Shown here: piece after piece, positions 1 to 10,689 of the stretch
How the letters are laid out: each line of letters opens with the position of its first letter
How positions within the stretch are numbered: position 1 is the stretch's first letter
Assembly: GCA_033297205.1 (NCBI GenBank)
Contig: MU859094.1
Location: 125,801 to 189,800 of the forward strand
Length of the DNA: 64,000 bases
DNA from: Pseudoneurospora amorphoporcata
Taxonomy: Eukaryota; Ascomycota; Sordariomycetes; Sordariales; Sordariaceae
Direction: 5' to 3'
The notes under the pieces: generated by a model
What the model was told of the DNA's origin: nothing
Databases searched by the model: none
Seen by the model: the letters and a program-made list of their open reading frames with translations, nothing else
Translations under genes and position numbers: made by a program

Positions 1-720
1 TATCGCAAGAAAATCGGGACCTTCATGGGCGGACATTTCGTTTCCTTTGCTGTTTCAAAGTTCAAACGTTCGGTGCCGGCTTTTGTGAAGGATTCGAAAT
101 CGTCCAGTTTATCATGACATACGCTGGTGCCAGGTAATAATGGCCCTAGCAACCGGACGGAGAGATCCGCAGGCTGACAGCGCCTCGCTTTTATCGGAGT
201 TCAAGCTCTTGCAAGACAATTATCCAAAGAAAAGTATCAAGCTACTTGGCTGCAGGCCAGAAGAGTACAAGTACAGTAGTAGACATTTGAAGATAAATAG
301 AAAAGCCGCGAAGTAGTGGGATATATATGAGTTGTAAACGGGTGGGGTAGTAGAAGTGCCCAGTCTGACCCGATGGCCCCCTCGCAGTTGCCTGATGGCT
401 GTTCAATTGAATCAAGTTGCGCCAAATGTAATGGTGTAATGGGAAATATTAGCGCTGAGCAGCTCTCGACACATACATCGTCCAACGTGTATAGCCAGCG
501 CCTTGTCTACTGCGTAGAATAAATTCCTCTTGGGACCGAATGTCTGTCAGTCACTGATCACCCCCAGAACGCACAAAATTTCGACATTTCGAACAAACCC
601 ACTTGGCTGTATTCCTTTAAACCCTTCCTTGATTCCTTTGCTTTTCTCAGAAACGAGAGGTAGCCCCCAAGAAGCGACCATGATGGCAGACACCACAGAA
701 AGGAAGGAATCATTTTGATA
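1..720. other. intergenic, left edge of window
   Basis: I see no gene here that I can support. All open frames are short and lack recognisable motifs. The last 60 bases lead into the first GTPase and contain two ATGs (680 and 683) that open a 12-codon frame ending in TGA at 716-718, just before the GTPase frame. The left part may hold the 3' end or promoter of a gene outside the window. Confidence 0.5.
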
Positions 721-1678
721 ATGAGTGTCACTGGCGTTGGGAAAAGCACCTTCATCAACCAACTGAAGCCCGGATCGGCTGTCGTCGGGCATACAATGGA
801 GTCAAGTAAGTATCGATGGACTGCACACAACAACCTGGCCAACACAAGGAAGCAACTAACTTTGATGAACACAAATAGCGACTCAGACTCCCCAAGCCGT
901 CAAGATAGTCTTGGACGAAGCCAAGACGGAGTCTGTTACCGTTGTCGATACTCCCGGCTTTGATGATACATGGCGGTCCGACGAGAAGGTGCTTGAAGAA
1001 ATCGCCGAATACATGGCAACTCAATACGTTCTAGGTGTCCCTCTGAAAGGAATCATCTATATGCACTCGATCACCGAGGTCAAGATGAAAGGGTCGTCCC
1101 GAAAATTCCTGGAAATGTTCCAGTCACTTTGCGGTGATGCGGCAATGAAGAAAATTGCGTTGGTAACCACGCATTGGGATTCAATCAAGCCTGAAGACGA
1201 GGGCGATGCCCGTCGACGCGAACAGGAGCTGATTGACAAGTGGTGGGCGCCTATGCTCGATCATGGTTCTTGGACAACACAGTATAATGGTACGCGCGAA
1301 TCTGCCGGGGCTATACTTGTCGACGTAGCTGAGAGCGAAGGGGCTATAGTCCTTGACGTGCAGAGGGAGCTCGTCGATGACAACAAGAAACTGGGAGACA
1401 CAATGGCGGGATTGCCTTTCAAGAAGAAATTGGACAAAGATATTGCCAACAATATGGCAAGGAACCAAGAAGACGAGAATATCGAGTCAATGGCCCTGGA
1501 AGACGAATTGGAGCAAAGGCAGCAACGACTGAAGGCCAACATTGGCGAAAGGATAAAGATGCGCATTGCGCGCATAAGAGAGGAGCTGAAAAACAACCCA
1601 AACATAGCGTCAGGTGTGCGGATTTTCACAAAGGTGCTGAGTCTCGCGCTCACCATTGCTTCGCTTGCTACCCTGTAG
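721..1678 (+). CDS. GIMAP/AIG1-like P-loop GTPase (paralogue 1)
   Basis: This is a GTP-binding protein of the GIMAP/AIG1-like or related septin/dynamin-like class. Exons are 721..805 and 879..1678 (73-nt GT-AG intron with a CTAAC branch site), giving 294 residues. The P-loop TGVGKST lies at residues 4-10, the G3 motif DTPG at about 52-55, and a THWD segment at about 126-129 takes the G4 place. The second half is charged and probably coiled coil. The last about 19 residues are hydrophobic, suggesting a tail anchor. The start is uncertain: the frame is open back to 664 and reads GIILIM just before the ATG, the expected first beta strand, so starting at 721 truncates that strand. A one-base shift would join it to ATG 680/683. 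It is clearly paralogous to the gene at 9147 but lacks about 45 residues of its coiled region. It converges on the minus-strand coiled-coil gene. Confidence 0.8.
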
Positions 1679-2421
1679 GACGTTCATAGAGATAGTTGTT
1701 GGAAAGGTTGAGAGTGAAAGTGTACTTGGAAGTATTGGTAGTTGTTTGGATACTTCAACGTGAAGTTGATAGTGGAGGTGATCATGGTGGGGAATCAACT
1801 CGTTCTGGTCGCTTAGTAAGCAATCCCTGCTCGCGATGATGCAGCTTCCCGTTGGTTTCTTCTCTCCAACCCTGGACAGCCAAGCAGGGGACTCGATCAC
1901 TCTTTTACAATGAGCCCTACAGATAAGGAAAACAGACAGGAATTGACCTCCAATCCCCAACAGGTACCAGTCTGCTGCGAGTGCACGTGTAACGTTCTCC
2001 CAAGATTCATGGAACGCAACGGCTCGTGAGTCTGAGTTTTCTAATCATCAACCATGACCACCTACCTTATGGTGCTTGACGAGGTCCGAGGATCTTTTCA
2101 CGTTATAGTATTTCATCATTGACGGATTCTTGGAAGGAATCGAGCGGCCATTCGAGTCTTCCTTGTGATCAGAATTGATGACAAGACTAAAGAAATAATG
2201 AAATTCTAGCAAAAAACAGCCAGGTACGCCATCTGCTGCCACCGCACGAACAAGCCATACAAAAGATGTCCGGCCTATTGACAAGTTCTAACCAAGAAAA
2301 TAAAAACGGCCTTCAAATGACAAACTAACGTCTTCCCACGATCTCAATACACCTTTTCCACATCTGACCTTACAAGTCCACGAAAACATTAGAGACTTGG
2401 ACAAGGTGCTGCTTCAACCCG
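1679..2421. other. intergenic between convergent genes
   Basis: This stretch lies between the stop codons of the first GTPase (+) and the coiled-coil gene (-), so it should hold both 3' UTRs and their polyadenylation sites. No coding frame with a recognisable motif is visible. Confidence 0.5.
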
Positions 2422-4815
2422 TCATTCCTCGTAGTCTGAGTCCCGGCTGCTGTTGTCGCTCATGTCGAATTCAACGCGAGGGCTAACCTTCATCATGCCC
2501 GGAGTTGTTTCCATCATCCCATGCTGGCCAGGTGCTGACCTCGACTGGATTCCTGATGTCGGTGCTGCTGACGACGGGAGCATCGCTTTCGAGGATGACA
2601 CTGGCATTGGCTTCGACATTGGTGCGGGTGCTGATCTTGGTGCGGATGTGGCCAGTTTTGGAGCATTCCTCGAAATGACGACCTCGCACCTGGCTTGGAC
2701 TTGCGGCACGTCGTAGTCCTCTCCATACGAATTACCCGCTTTCATCAGCGCTGGGCATATGATCAGAGTCACTGCCGCGCTCTTCCCGAGCTTTTCCTTC
2801 CTTGCGTCCGTCACAGTCATGAGCCTGTCTTCGAACCACACCTCTCTGCTTCTCGACTTCACGGCAGCTGAAAGTTCATCGCCGCTCTCAGCCTGGCTAG
2901 GGCTGGCCCAGGCGTCCTTCGAGGGGTCCTCGCAGAACCAGAGTGCCTGTTGCTGGCAGAGCTGCTTGTCGAGTTTGAAGGCGTTGAGTACTATGTTCTT
3001 GAGTTCGTGGTTCAGGACGGCGCTTTCAATGTCAAAGATAAGCTTGAGTCTGCTTTTCAGAAGCTCAACTACCGGATTGACTTCGCCGAGCACATCGTCC
3101 CTGGAGGTTAGCGATGCGAGAAACGTTGCAGTGTGACACCGCCAGCTGTGGAATTCCCTGGATGTGCGGCGGTGCTCGAAGCAATCGGCCACTGCCACGC
3201 ACTTGTATGATTAGCTTGCTATTGCTGAATTTCTATTGCACTCTGTTCGCATCCACACACGGAGCATATTGGTGAAGGACTTACGCATCGGACGTATACT
3301 GTGCGCATATCTCCCAGCCCATTCCATGCGACTGATACTCGAACTTGTGGTGAAAATATCCTTTTCCAGCAGTGTTTTCCAGATCGCGGCCTCTGCTAAT
3401 GCCATCCGTTGCTTGTCAGTGTCAAGGAATTCTTCATAGTATGGAGTGATTATTATCAAAGCATCCGTACTCCCGCCGTGACTTTCCCTTTCAGCCGTCT
3501 CTCTTCGTGATTTCGATTTCGAACGAGATGAACGCTTCTTCGGCGACGACTTCTCCTTGTGATCGCCGACCTGGCGGCTGCGATTTGTTGCTCCCTCTGC
3601 ATTTTTTTGTTTGCTGGCGTCGTTCGCAACATGAACACATTGTCTAATCCACCAGGCCAGCTGTTTCCATTGCTGATAAATGTCACTGTCTTGCAAGTGA
3701 CATTTACCTGCCCCCATGCCGCCCATCAAATTCTTTGATGCAGCATCTTTGCTCAAGAGATCTCGAAGAGTGCCATTCTCGCTCTTCAAAGTGGCAACTT
3801 CCTCATCCAACTCCCCGGCCCTTCGCTTATACTTGTAGTATTTTCTGGTGATATTTTCCACCTCGTTACTTGTACGTATAGACTGATCTGGATCAAGCTG
3901 CTGTTGGTCCTTCTGTCCTTGGTCATGGTGGTAATAGGTCTCTGGTTCCTCAACTATCGCCCTGTCATCGATGACAACGAAAGATCCTTGACCTTCCTTG
4001 CTGTGCGCCGATGGACTACCCTGATGAGTGTGTTGTTCAGGCTGTGCCGCTAGACCCTTTGCATCTGTCTTTGCCATGGATGATTCGATTGGATTTGATT
4101 GCTGTTTTCTGGTGTCAGGAGCCTTTTCCGAGAACCTTTCTGGCGATTTAGTGCTATGACTATTTCTTTTCTGATCTGATCGACGAGCACCACCCATGGA
4201 TTTACGGGCCTTTCCTCCGGCAGAAGATTCGCCATGCCGATCGCTTTTGGGTGAGCTTCCAGTAAGCAAAGATTCACCTTGATGATTTCGGTGCCGTCCT
4301 TGTTGTGGCGACCGTATTCTTTCCCGAATGGTTTGAATAACTCCCGTTAGCTTTCCTCCACTGATCGGTACACCAGGCTCCTCATAGTGGGGACAATTCG
4401 CAGAGCTGCTAGTATGAGAGCCGCTTGAAGAGACATAGGTGCTGCCTTTATGGTCCGGAACACTTGAGGCTTTGCTTGAGCGGTCTGAATGTTTTCTGGT
4501 TGTTTTCTGGATTGTGGGAATGGAGACGCTGGGATAACCCGGAGCCATTCCGCCGATAGTGCTGCTAGCTTGAGGTTCATAGTAGTAGTCTGAAGCAATT
4601 TGCTGGCCGATGCAGTCGATATACGCATATGGAAACGGCTGAGAGATATCCGGGCTGAATGCTTGAAGTAGACGGTGGCCATGTGGTTCATGTTGAGCTT
4701 GGTAATGGGGCGGATATGGAGCGTTGACAACAGCAGCGCTTCCGCCTTTGTCTCCTCCGTCTCCTTCAGGAACGGGCCATGCTGAGACGGTCGTGCCTTG
4801 GGGGTAATCCGCCAT
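2422..4815 (-). CDS. fungal coiled-coil protein of unknown function
   Basis: I do not recognise the family. Exons on the minus strand are 4815..3285 and 3191..2422; the 93-nt intron keeps the frame and gives 766 residues. I chose the Met reading MADYPQG at 4815; the frame stays open 76 codons further to 5043, but that part looks like leader. The first about 310 residues are Ser/Gln/Gly/His-rich and probably disordered, with a Tyr-rich stretch (SDYYYEP). Residues about 315-355 form a predicted coiled coil. A basic SRSKSKSRR patch follows. A folded-looking domain runs from about residue 375 (QQWKQLAWWIRQCV) to about 600 (LWFCEDP) and is rich in Trp, Leu and aromatic residues. The tail is Pro/Ser/Met-rich and ends in an acidic DYEE. 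It shares its strand with the Hsp70-like gene and sits between the two GTPases, so a joint role is possible but unproven. Confidence 0.7.
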
Positions 4816-5835
4816 GCCGGCCGCACAGAATTCGAATCGTTTTCTCGGTTTACTTGAATCACCCCTGTTGATGTTGATCGAAAGAAATTGCCAACATGAA
4901 TTGACTGATGCGACTTTTCGATGCAGTCCAAAGGTTGTAGGTGTATGTTTGTCTCGACAGAAGGTAGTGTTGTTGGGCACAATAGGTACCGAGCGGCCGC
5001 TAGATTTTACTGTAATGGGCAGAGCGTACACGTGCAGGGGCAACTAGAGGTAACGAAAGGCATCCAATCGAATGCTTCTTATCGTGCGTTGTATCGCAAG
5101 TGGAAGCAAGCCTCCCGTTGTGCCCCCCTTACCGATGTTGTCTCATGTGATCTTTATCATACAAGTGCTACAAATGATTTCTATACAATCAAGCTGCATG
5201 CAGTTAATTCCCAGCTTCACGATTCCCCTTTTACACGGCAATCCGAATTGCTGCATCTACGAATTGCTTTTGATGACTGACAGATAGGTAGCTTACACCA
5301 CCATCTTTCCGTGGCTGCTACCAGGACAACTAGATTTTTCGTATTTGACTCCCAACAGCGACATCCTGCTACTTGCTTAATCTGAAGTATTTTGTCTGGT
5401 CAAATTTCATTCAGGAACTTGATGTAAGAATCACTGATGTACTCAATCAATCTACGCCTTGGACACTGTCTCGGAAACTCTGCGATGGGTTATCCGAGGA
5501 CAAAACTGGCAGGGCAAAGTTATCCCAGGGATAATAAACTGTACAAATCGCCTGGTTAACTATTAGGATAGGGGCCTATTGTGTTTTTCAAGTGTCTTGG
5601 CTTCCCATCTTGTATGTTTTCGTCGAGTCAGCCCGATGTTCTAGGACTCTGCCGAGGAGCAAACGTCGATTCGATGCCATTATATTGGGTTAATGCATTG
5701 CGACCTTCCCTACCACCTTTCCTGTCCTGAAAAAAAAAGACTTTTCCCAAAGAAGCAAACAGATAAGTGAACTACCTTTGGGTGATATAAGCTTGCTTCT
5801 ACTCATCAATTCGCAAAACAGATACTTACTCGGCA
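4816..5835. other. intergenic between coiled-coil and Hsp70-like genes
   Basis: This should contain the 5' leader and promoter of the coiled-coil gene and the 3' UTR of the Hsp70-like gene. Open frames are short and unsupported. It includes a 15-base palindrome (5520-5534). Confidence 0.45.
5520..5534. repeat. 15-base perfect palindrome
   Basis: TTATCCC and GGGATAA flank a single A, making a 7-bp inverted repeat. The surrounding bases (AAGTTATCCCAGGGATAA) loosely resemble the conserved GGGATAA segment of large-subunit rRNA domain V, but nothing else around it aligns convincingly. Confidence 0.6.
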
Positions 5836-8408
5836 TTAGACCCCTTCATACCGCACCTTGACATCTCGTTCTACCTTGCTTTGCCCAATTTGTAAGGACC
5901 ACTTGGGCTCACCCTCAAACCTCATAGTCAGGACGCCATGCACGTTTCGATACTCCTCCCCAGAAGGACTGATGCACCGCTCCAATGTTTCCCAAGCAAG
6001 AAGGGCAATGATGTTAAGCTCACACATTAATTTGACCGAGTCGTTTTTCCGAACAGGTGGCGGGTTTTCATGACTGGTGAAGATGGTAATCTTGATATCC
6101 GACAACTCATGGACTTGAACCCACCGTGAGAACGGGTGTGTTACTGGATCCCTGTTATCAAGCGTCTCGTCCTAGAAAACAGTTGTTAGTGGCTACACGT
6201 TTCTGACAAAAGCTTGGGTTCAGGATAGGGGTTAGCAGACGAACCTTCTTGAGGTACCACGTCATCCTGCGGACCAGTTCTGTACCATCGGGATCAAAGT
6301 AGTATTCATCCAGCAGACGATTGGCTGGCGCCTGTCCAAAGTTCATCAAGCTGCTAGGTGAGTACCCGAACTGCACGCCGTAGCTAAACCTGGCTACTCT
6401 AGAAACAACGGCAGGCATAGAAGCGATAACATCATCTGTGCTTTCAAGCACAGCGATCACAGCACCTTTAGCAACGGCCGACCATCTGAATAACCATGTT
6501 AATTCGCTTAACCGGAGATGGGTGTGGACATTTTGTGCCTGGGGGAAGGGAACATACGCGTGTGTCGGTTGCAGGACATTTCCATTAAACTGTGTGTGAA
6601 GTCGCCAGTAGAGATACGGGGAGGCGCCGAGCCCGCCCACCAGGAGGATTTTCTACCGGTAGGTAAGTTATCAATCAAATAATGTACTGGACCGGTTGAT
6701 TTTCAGAAGTGCGTACTTTGGGTGGTTTGCCGTACGTCTCCACAATGCGTTTTTCTTGTGCTGAAATAAGTTCTCTTGTGCCATTCCATGATTTGGAGAA
6801 GATTTCTTTGAGGGTGTCTCTGTTGCTCGTGTCAACAAATGTTTCAGTTTTGCAAAGCTCAAGGGAGACTGTGTCACTTACTTAGAGATTGGGAAGCTAT
6901 CCCCTTTAATCTTTACCTTCGCCTTTTTCATGGCCCTGGAAGGAGGTCTGATGGCAAAAGCGTTTTGGTTCTCTTTGCCACTGAAGGCGCGCTTCATTGT
7001 GTATTCCCATTCGTCTTGGAGAAAGGCACGAAATTCCTTTTCCTCGACATCATCAAACTTGAGTCCAGATTTGACCTTTACCCACCTCTCAAAGGCACTA
7101 TCGACAAGAAACGCGCCGCAGAGCTTGCCTATCAGGTAAGGTGTAAGTACCTCTATGCATCGATAGGGGAAGTTAGCGGGTTCTTACCATCTCCTCTAAC
7201 CGCTTCTTCGATTTGGAAAGGTTCAGTAGATTTAACCCTGTAGCTGATAATATCCTGCGGTCACGTTAGCCTATGAGGAGCATCATGACTCGATGAGTGA
7301 CCTACCACTGTTCCGCCTCCACAATCACAAACGATGAATGTCTCGCCAACTTCGATCTCCGGATATTGTCGTCGCTCGTGGAGGGTGCAGAGAGCTGCTG
7401 CCTCGGGCTCTTCAACCAAGGTAAGCTTTGTCTTGCCCATAAGTCTAGGTTTCTCAATGCCCGCTCTCTTCGCCGCCTCCTTCAATCTAGCGCGGGCATA
7501 GCTGGGCCATATCGCCGGAACCGTGACAGCTACCTTCAGTGGTAACTTGTCGACCTCGACTCGCTTTCCGATATCCTGAAGAGAATGGTCCCATAGCTCC
7601 TTCAGGAATTGAGCAATAAGATCAATGATACCGTCGCCCGAATAGCGGGGATGCAACCGCAGCATAGATCTTGCTTCTGTCAGATAAGGGGCTTTTCGGA
7701 TATCCTCTTTGAGATCTTGCTCGTCAAGAAGCAATAGCTTGAACCAACGAACTGGGTCGCTGTGTTTGGAAATCAGATAACCCCACATCTTTGATTTGAG
7801 GTGGATCTGCGTCGGTATTTGTACCTCGTCCTGTAGCCTCATGTTCGCCGATGGCCATCCTTTAACTTGTTGGATGTTCTCCGGATCGAAGGAACACGCC
7901 CAGGAGACACCAGAGTAACTGATCATTTAGTTAGCCAATCAAGGAACGTGTGGGCGTTGTGGAGGTCTTGTATCGGGATCATTTACGTCGTCCCAAAGTC
8001 AATTCCTATCGCGATATATCTCTCCTTATTGTCTTTCCCAGGCGCTTTTCGCCGCAGTTTCCGCCGTTGAGGCAGGGCTGAAGTCTCATTCTGGCTCTGA
8101 GATGCCCCTGGTAGCCGTGGAGAATCAGCCGAAAATGGTGGATTTGTGCATGGGGAATCGGAAGACAATGACGAATCTGAAGTTCCGGCCGAAAGTTGTG
8201 CTGAATCTGCAGATGGTAAGAAGTCCAACGATTGGGGTGGATCCGGGGGTTGAACTTTTGGTGAACTCGGAGAAGGCGTTCCGTCAGGAAATTCCCAAGG
8301 GTTTTCAGAGCCAGGTGGGATTGACATGACAGAAGGCACGGGAGGAGCACCAAAAGGCCTGTTCAAGCCTTCCATCGACAACTTGACCTTCGCTGTTTTG
8401 GCTTCCAT
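5836..8408 (-). CDS. Hsp70-like (HSPA12-type) ATPase
   Basis: This is a divergent member of the Hsp70/actin ATPase fold. Eight minus-strand exons (8408..7987, 7918..7306, 7254..7188, 7128..6882, 6819..6717, 6652..6558, 6485..6245, 6171..5836) join in frame to 707 residues; all seven introns are 51-73 nt with GT..AG ends. The first about 130 residues are Pro/Ser-rich and disordered. Phosphate-1 motif GIDFGTTYSG is at about 135-144, the PAIW..YARARLKEAA helix near 290-310, EEPEAAA at about 320, phosphate-2 motif CDCGGGTVD at 338-346 and the adenosine motif VGGLGASPYL near 489-498. There is no classical Hsp70 substrate-binding domain, as in HSPA12-like fungal proteins. It is divergent from the second GTPase (about 740 bp between starts) and in tandem with the coiled-coil gene. 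Nucleotide-dependent chaperone-like activity is known for the superfamily; its client here is unknown. Confidence 0.88.
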
Positions 8409-9146
8409 GTTGGGTCGAACAGTCGTCGTTGGCAGTCCCTTCAAATGATACTACCGTTGTATGTGTGATGTTCGACAACGATGCAAAACTTTTGTGTGCC
8501 CAGTTTCTTCCTCCCTTTATCAATATTTCAACCTGATGCTTGTGTCCTCTCTTAGCAAACTCCCCTCTCACTCGATGTCGCATTCTCGTCCCTTTTCCAC
8601 CCCCGTTTCATTTGGCCATTTACTCTCCATCCTGTGCGGGGGTGGGCTGTGTTGGTTGGCATATGGCGCAAGGCTACCAATCCCGTTCGACTATTTGGTG
8701 GCGACGTGCATGCACAGCCCAAGTAGGTTGTAACGAAGGAGCCCAACACAGTTCTGAACAAGCTCGACAAGCTCATGCGTTGCCGCTCTCTTTCCGTGCC
8801 CATGTATGTACTATGTACGCTAGGGAACAAGGCAACCTGGGTCACCAAACGAGGCAACCGTCGGGTGTTATGAAGGCTTGCATACAGCCGTTTCGGAATA
8901 GTGCCACACTTGATCTGAGGTTCTGAGAGGTCGCTAATGCGATCCGGCATCACCTGACTTGACCTAAGTCCAACCTAATTGTAGCAGCCCAACGATGCTC
9001 CTCGGACAGACGCTAGTCGTTCCAAAGGCACCCGTCATCTATAGAACCATTACGATCTTTAGAAACCACCAAGCGAGACAAAAACACACTGAGCATTCTT
9101 CTTCTCTAACCTGTTAACTACCCCCATGGCCAAAAGTATCTAGCAT
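8409..9146. promoter_or_regulatory. divergent promoter region of Hsp70-like gene and GTPase 2
   Basis: The start codons of the Hsp70-like gene (-) and the second GTPase (+) face away from each other across this 738-bp segment, so both promoters should lie here and could be co-regulated. I see no clear heat-shock element array or other named motif. Short open frames are not supported. Confidence 0.45.
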
Positions 9147-10266
9147 ATGCAGTCACTTAACCGAAAGGACACATTGCCGGAGGTGGGGGGTATGGTGTTG
9201 GTAATGGGGGTCACCGGTGCAGGAAAGAGTACCTTTGTCAACGCGCTCAAACCTGAGTCGGTCACAGTAGGGCATAATCTGGAATCAAGTAAGCAAATCA
9301 CTTCCAACCCGTGGGTGTGTACCAATCGTCGGAGACTAACTGCACGAGTGGAAAGCCCAGGCGCCACCGCAAGCCGTGCAAATATTCCTGGATGAAGAAA
9401 AGACCCGTTCAATCACCGTCGTGGACACTCCAGGGTTTGACGATACCCGACGTTCCAACACCCAAATTCTTGCAGAAATAACGGAGTACCTAGCAACGCA
9501 ATACGCCCTCCAAATTCCGTTGAGGGGTATTATTTATATGCATTCCATCAACGAGAATCGCATGAAGCGCTCGTCTCGTCAATTTCTCGAGATGTTTCAG
9601 CTGTTGTGCGGCGACGATGCGCTTCGGAAAGTCAAATTTGTTACAACCCACTGGGACAATATTGACCCAGATCGTGAGGGCGAGGCACTGCGCCGTGAGC
9701 AACAACTTCTTGACGAGTGGTGGGCTCCGATGCTCGAAAAAGGGTCCTCCAATACGCAGTTCAGCGGCTCCCACGATTCGGCGGAGGGCATTGTCCTAGA
9801 TCTGATGTCAGATGAAGAAAGCATTGTTTTGGAGGTACAGCGAGAGCTTGTGGATTGCGACATGGACCTGGGCGACACGAAAGCAGGCAAGTCGCTGAGG
9901 AAGGTGATTGAAGATGATATCGCACAATGTAAAACCTCCATTGAAGATATCGATACGCAGATGGCGAACGCAACGCGGCCCCGCCGCCGGAGTGACGATG
10001 ACGGGAAGATGGACAGGAACCAAGCGGAAGTCAAGGCACTCAGAAGAAGGAGGGAGGACTTGCAGAAAAGGATGGATGAACTGGAACCACGTCAGCGAGA
10101 ATTAAAAGCCCGAGGCAAGGTAGGTCAAAAGGTTAAGAGGAAAATATCAGAGGAACAAAAGAAAGCGAACGCGGACAAGGCGAAAGGCATGTTTTCGTCA
10201 GCAATGGAGGTGTTCACTGCTGTTTTGAACATCGTGCTCGTTGTGGTCTCGTTTGCCATACTCTGA
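9147..10266 (+). CDS. GIMAP/AIG1-like P-loop GTPase (paralogue 2)
   Basis: Exons 9147..9288 and 9356..10266 (67-nt intron, CTAAC branch site) give 350 residues. The intron acceptor was chosen as GAAAG because only it restores the frame and matches the paralogue (ES-T-Q...PQAV). The P-loop GVTGAGKST is at residues 21-29, the G3 motif VVDTPGFDD near 69-77 and THWD at 145-148, replacing the usual N/TKxD. Residues about 235-330 are highly charged (Arg/Lys/Glu/Gln) and predicted to be coiled coil. The last about 22 residues are hydrophobic with no charged tail, consistent with a C-terminal membrane anchor. The intron sits at the same codon as in the gene at 721, so the two arose by duplication. 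It is transcribed away from the Hsp70-like gene. Confidence 0.88.
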
Positions 10267-10689
10267 AACTGGAAGGGGTGGAGCTGATTTGTCTTCTATT
10301 GTTTAGTGAGTCAACGGCCTGATATCAAGTTCTTGGAGCGTTGTACATACGGGAGGGAAATGTCTCTTCTTGTTGGTAAAGGAACTTTTCGATGAAGTTC
10401 GTGAATAGGGGCCTTGAGGAAATATCAATCGCGTTGATTCGTGGTCTCGTCATTGTGTCGTGGTATTGGGACTCATGAGGTCCAAAGATAATGTGGAGCC
10501 GAGAGTTATTGTACTTGCTTATGTAAGCACCCACTCATGGTGATGCCAGGATGCAGCCAGGTTCCTCTCAACCCTGAACAAACACACGACAAACTGTGGA
10601 CTCTTGACTTCACACCACCAACGACACCACATTCTATCACGTCCCAGTCAACGTCCAGCCCATTCAGGCAACATATATCCAACCTAACA
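10267..10689. other. intergenic before SND2
   Basis: This holds the 3' UTR of the second GTPase and the promoter/leader of SND2. No coding frame with support. An ATG at 10537, in frame with SND2, would add 51 residues, but the downstream ATG at 10690 (context AACAATGGC) fits the family start. Confidence 0.5.

Noticed and set aside
5470..5700. possible LSU rRNA fragment
   Set aside because: Only about 18 bases resemble the conserved GGGATAA region; flanks do not follow rRNA order.
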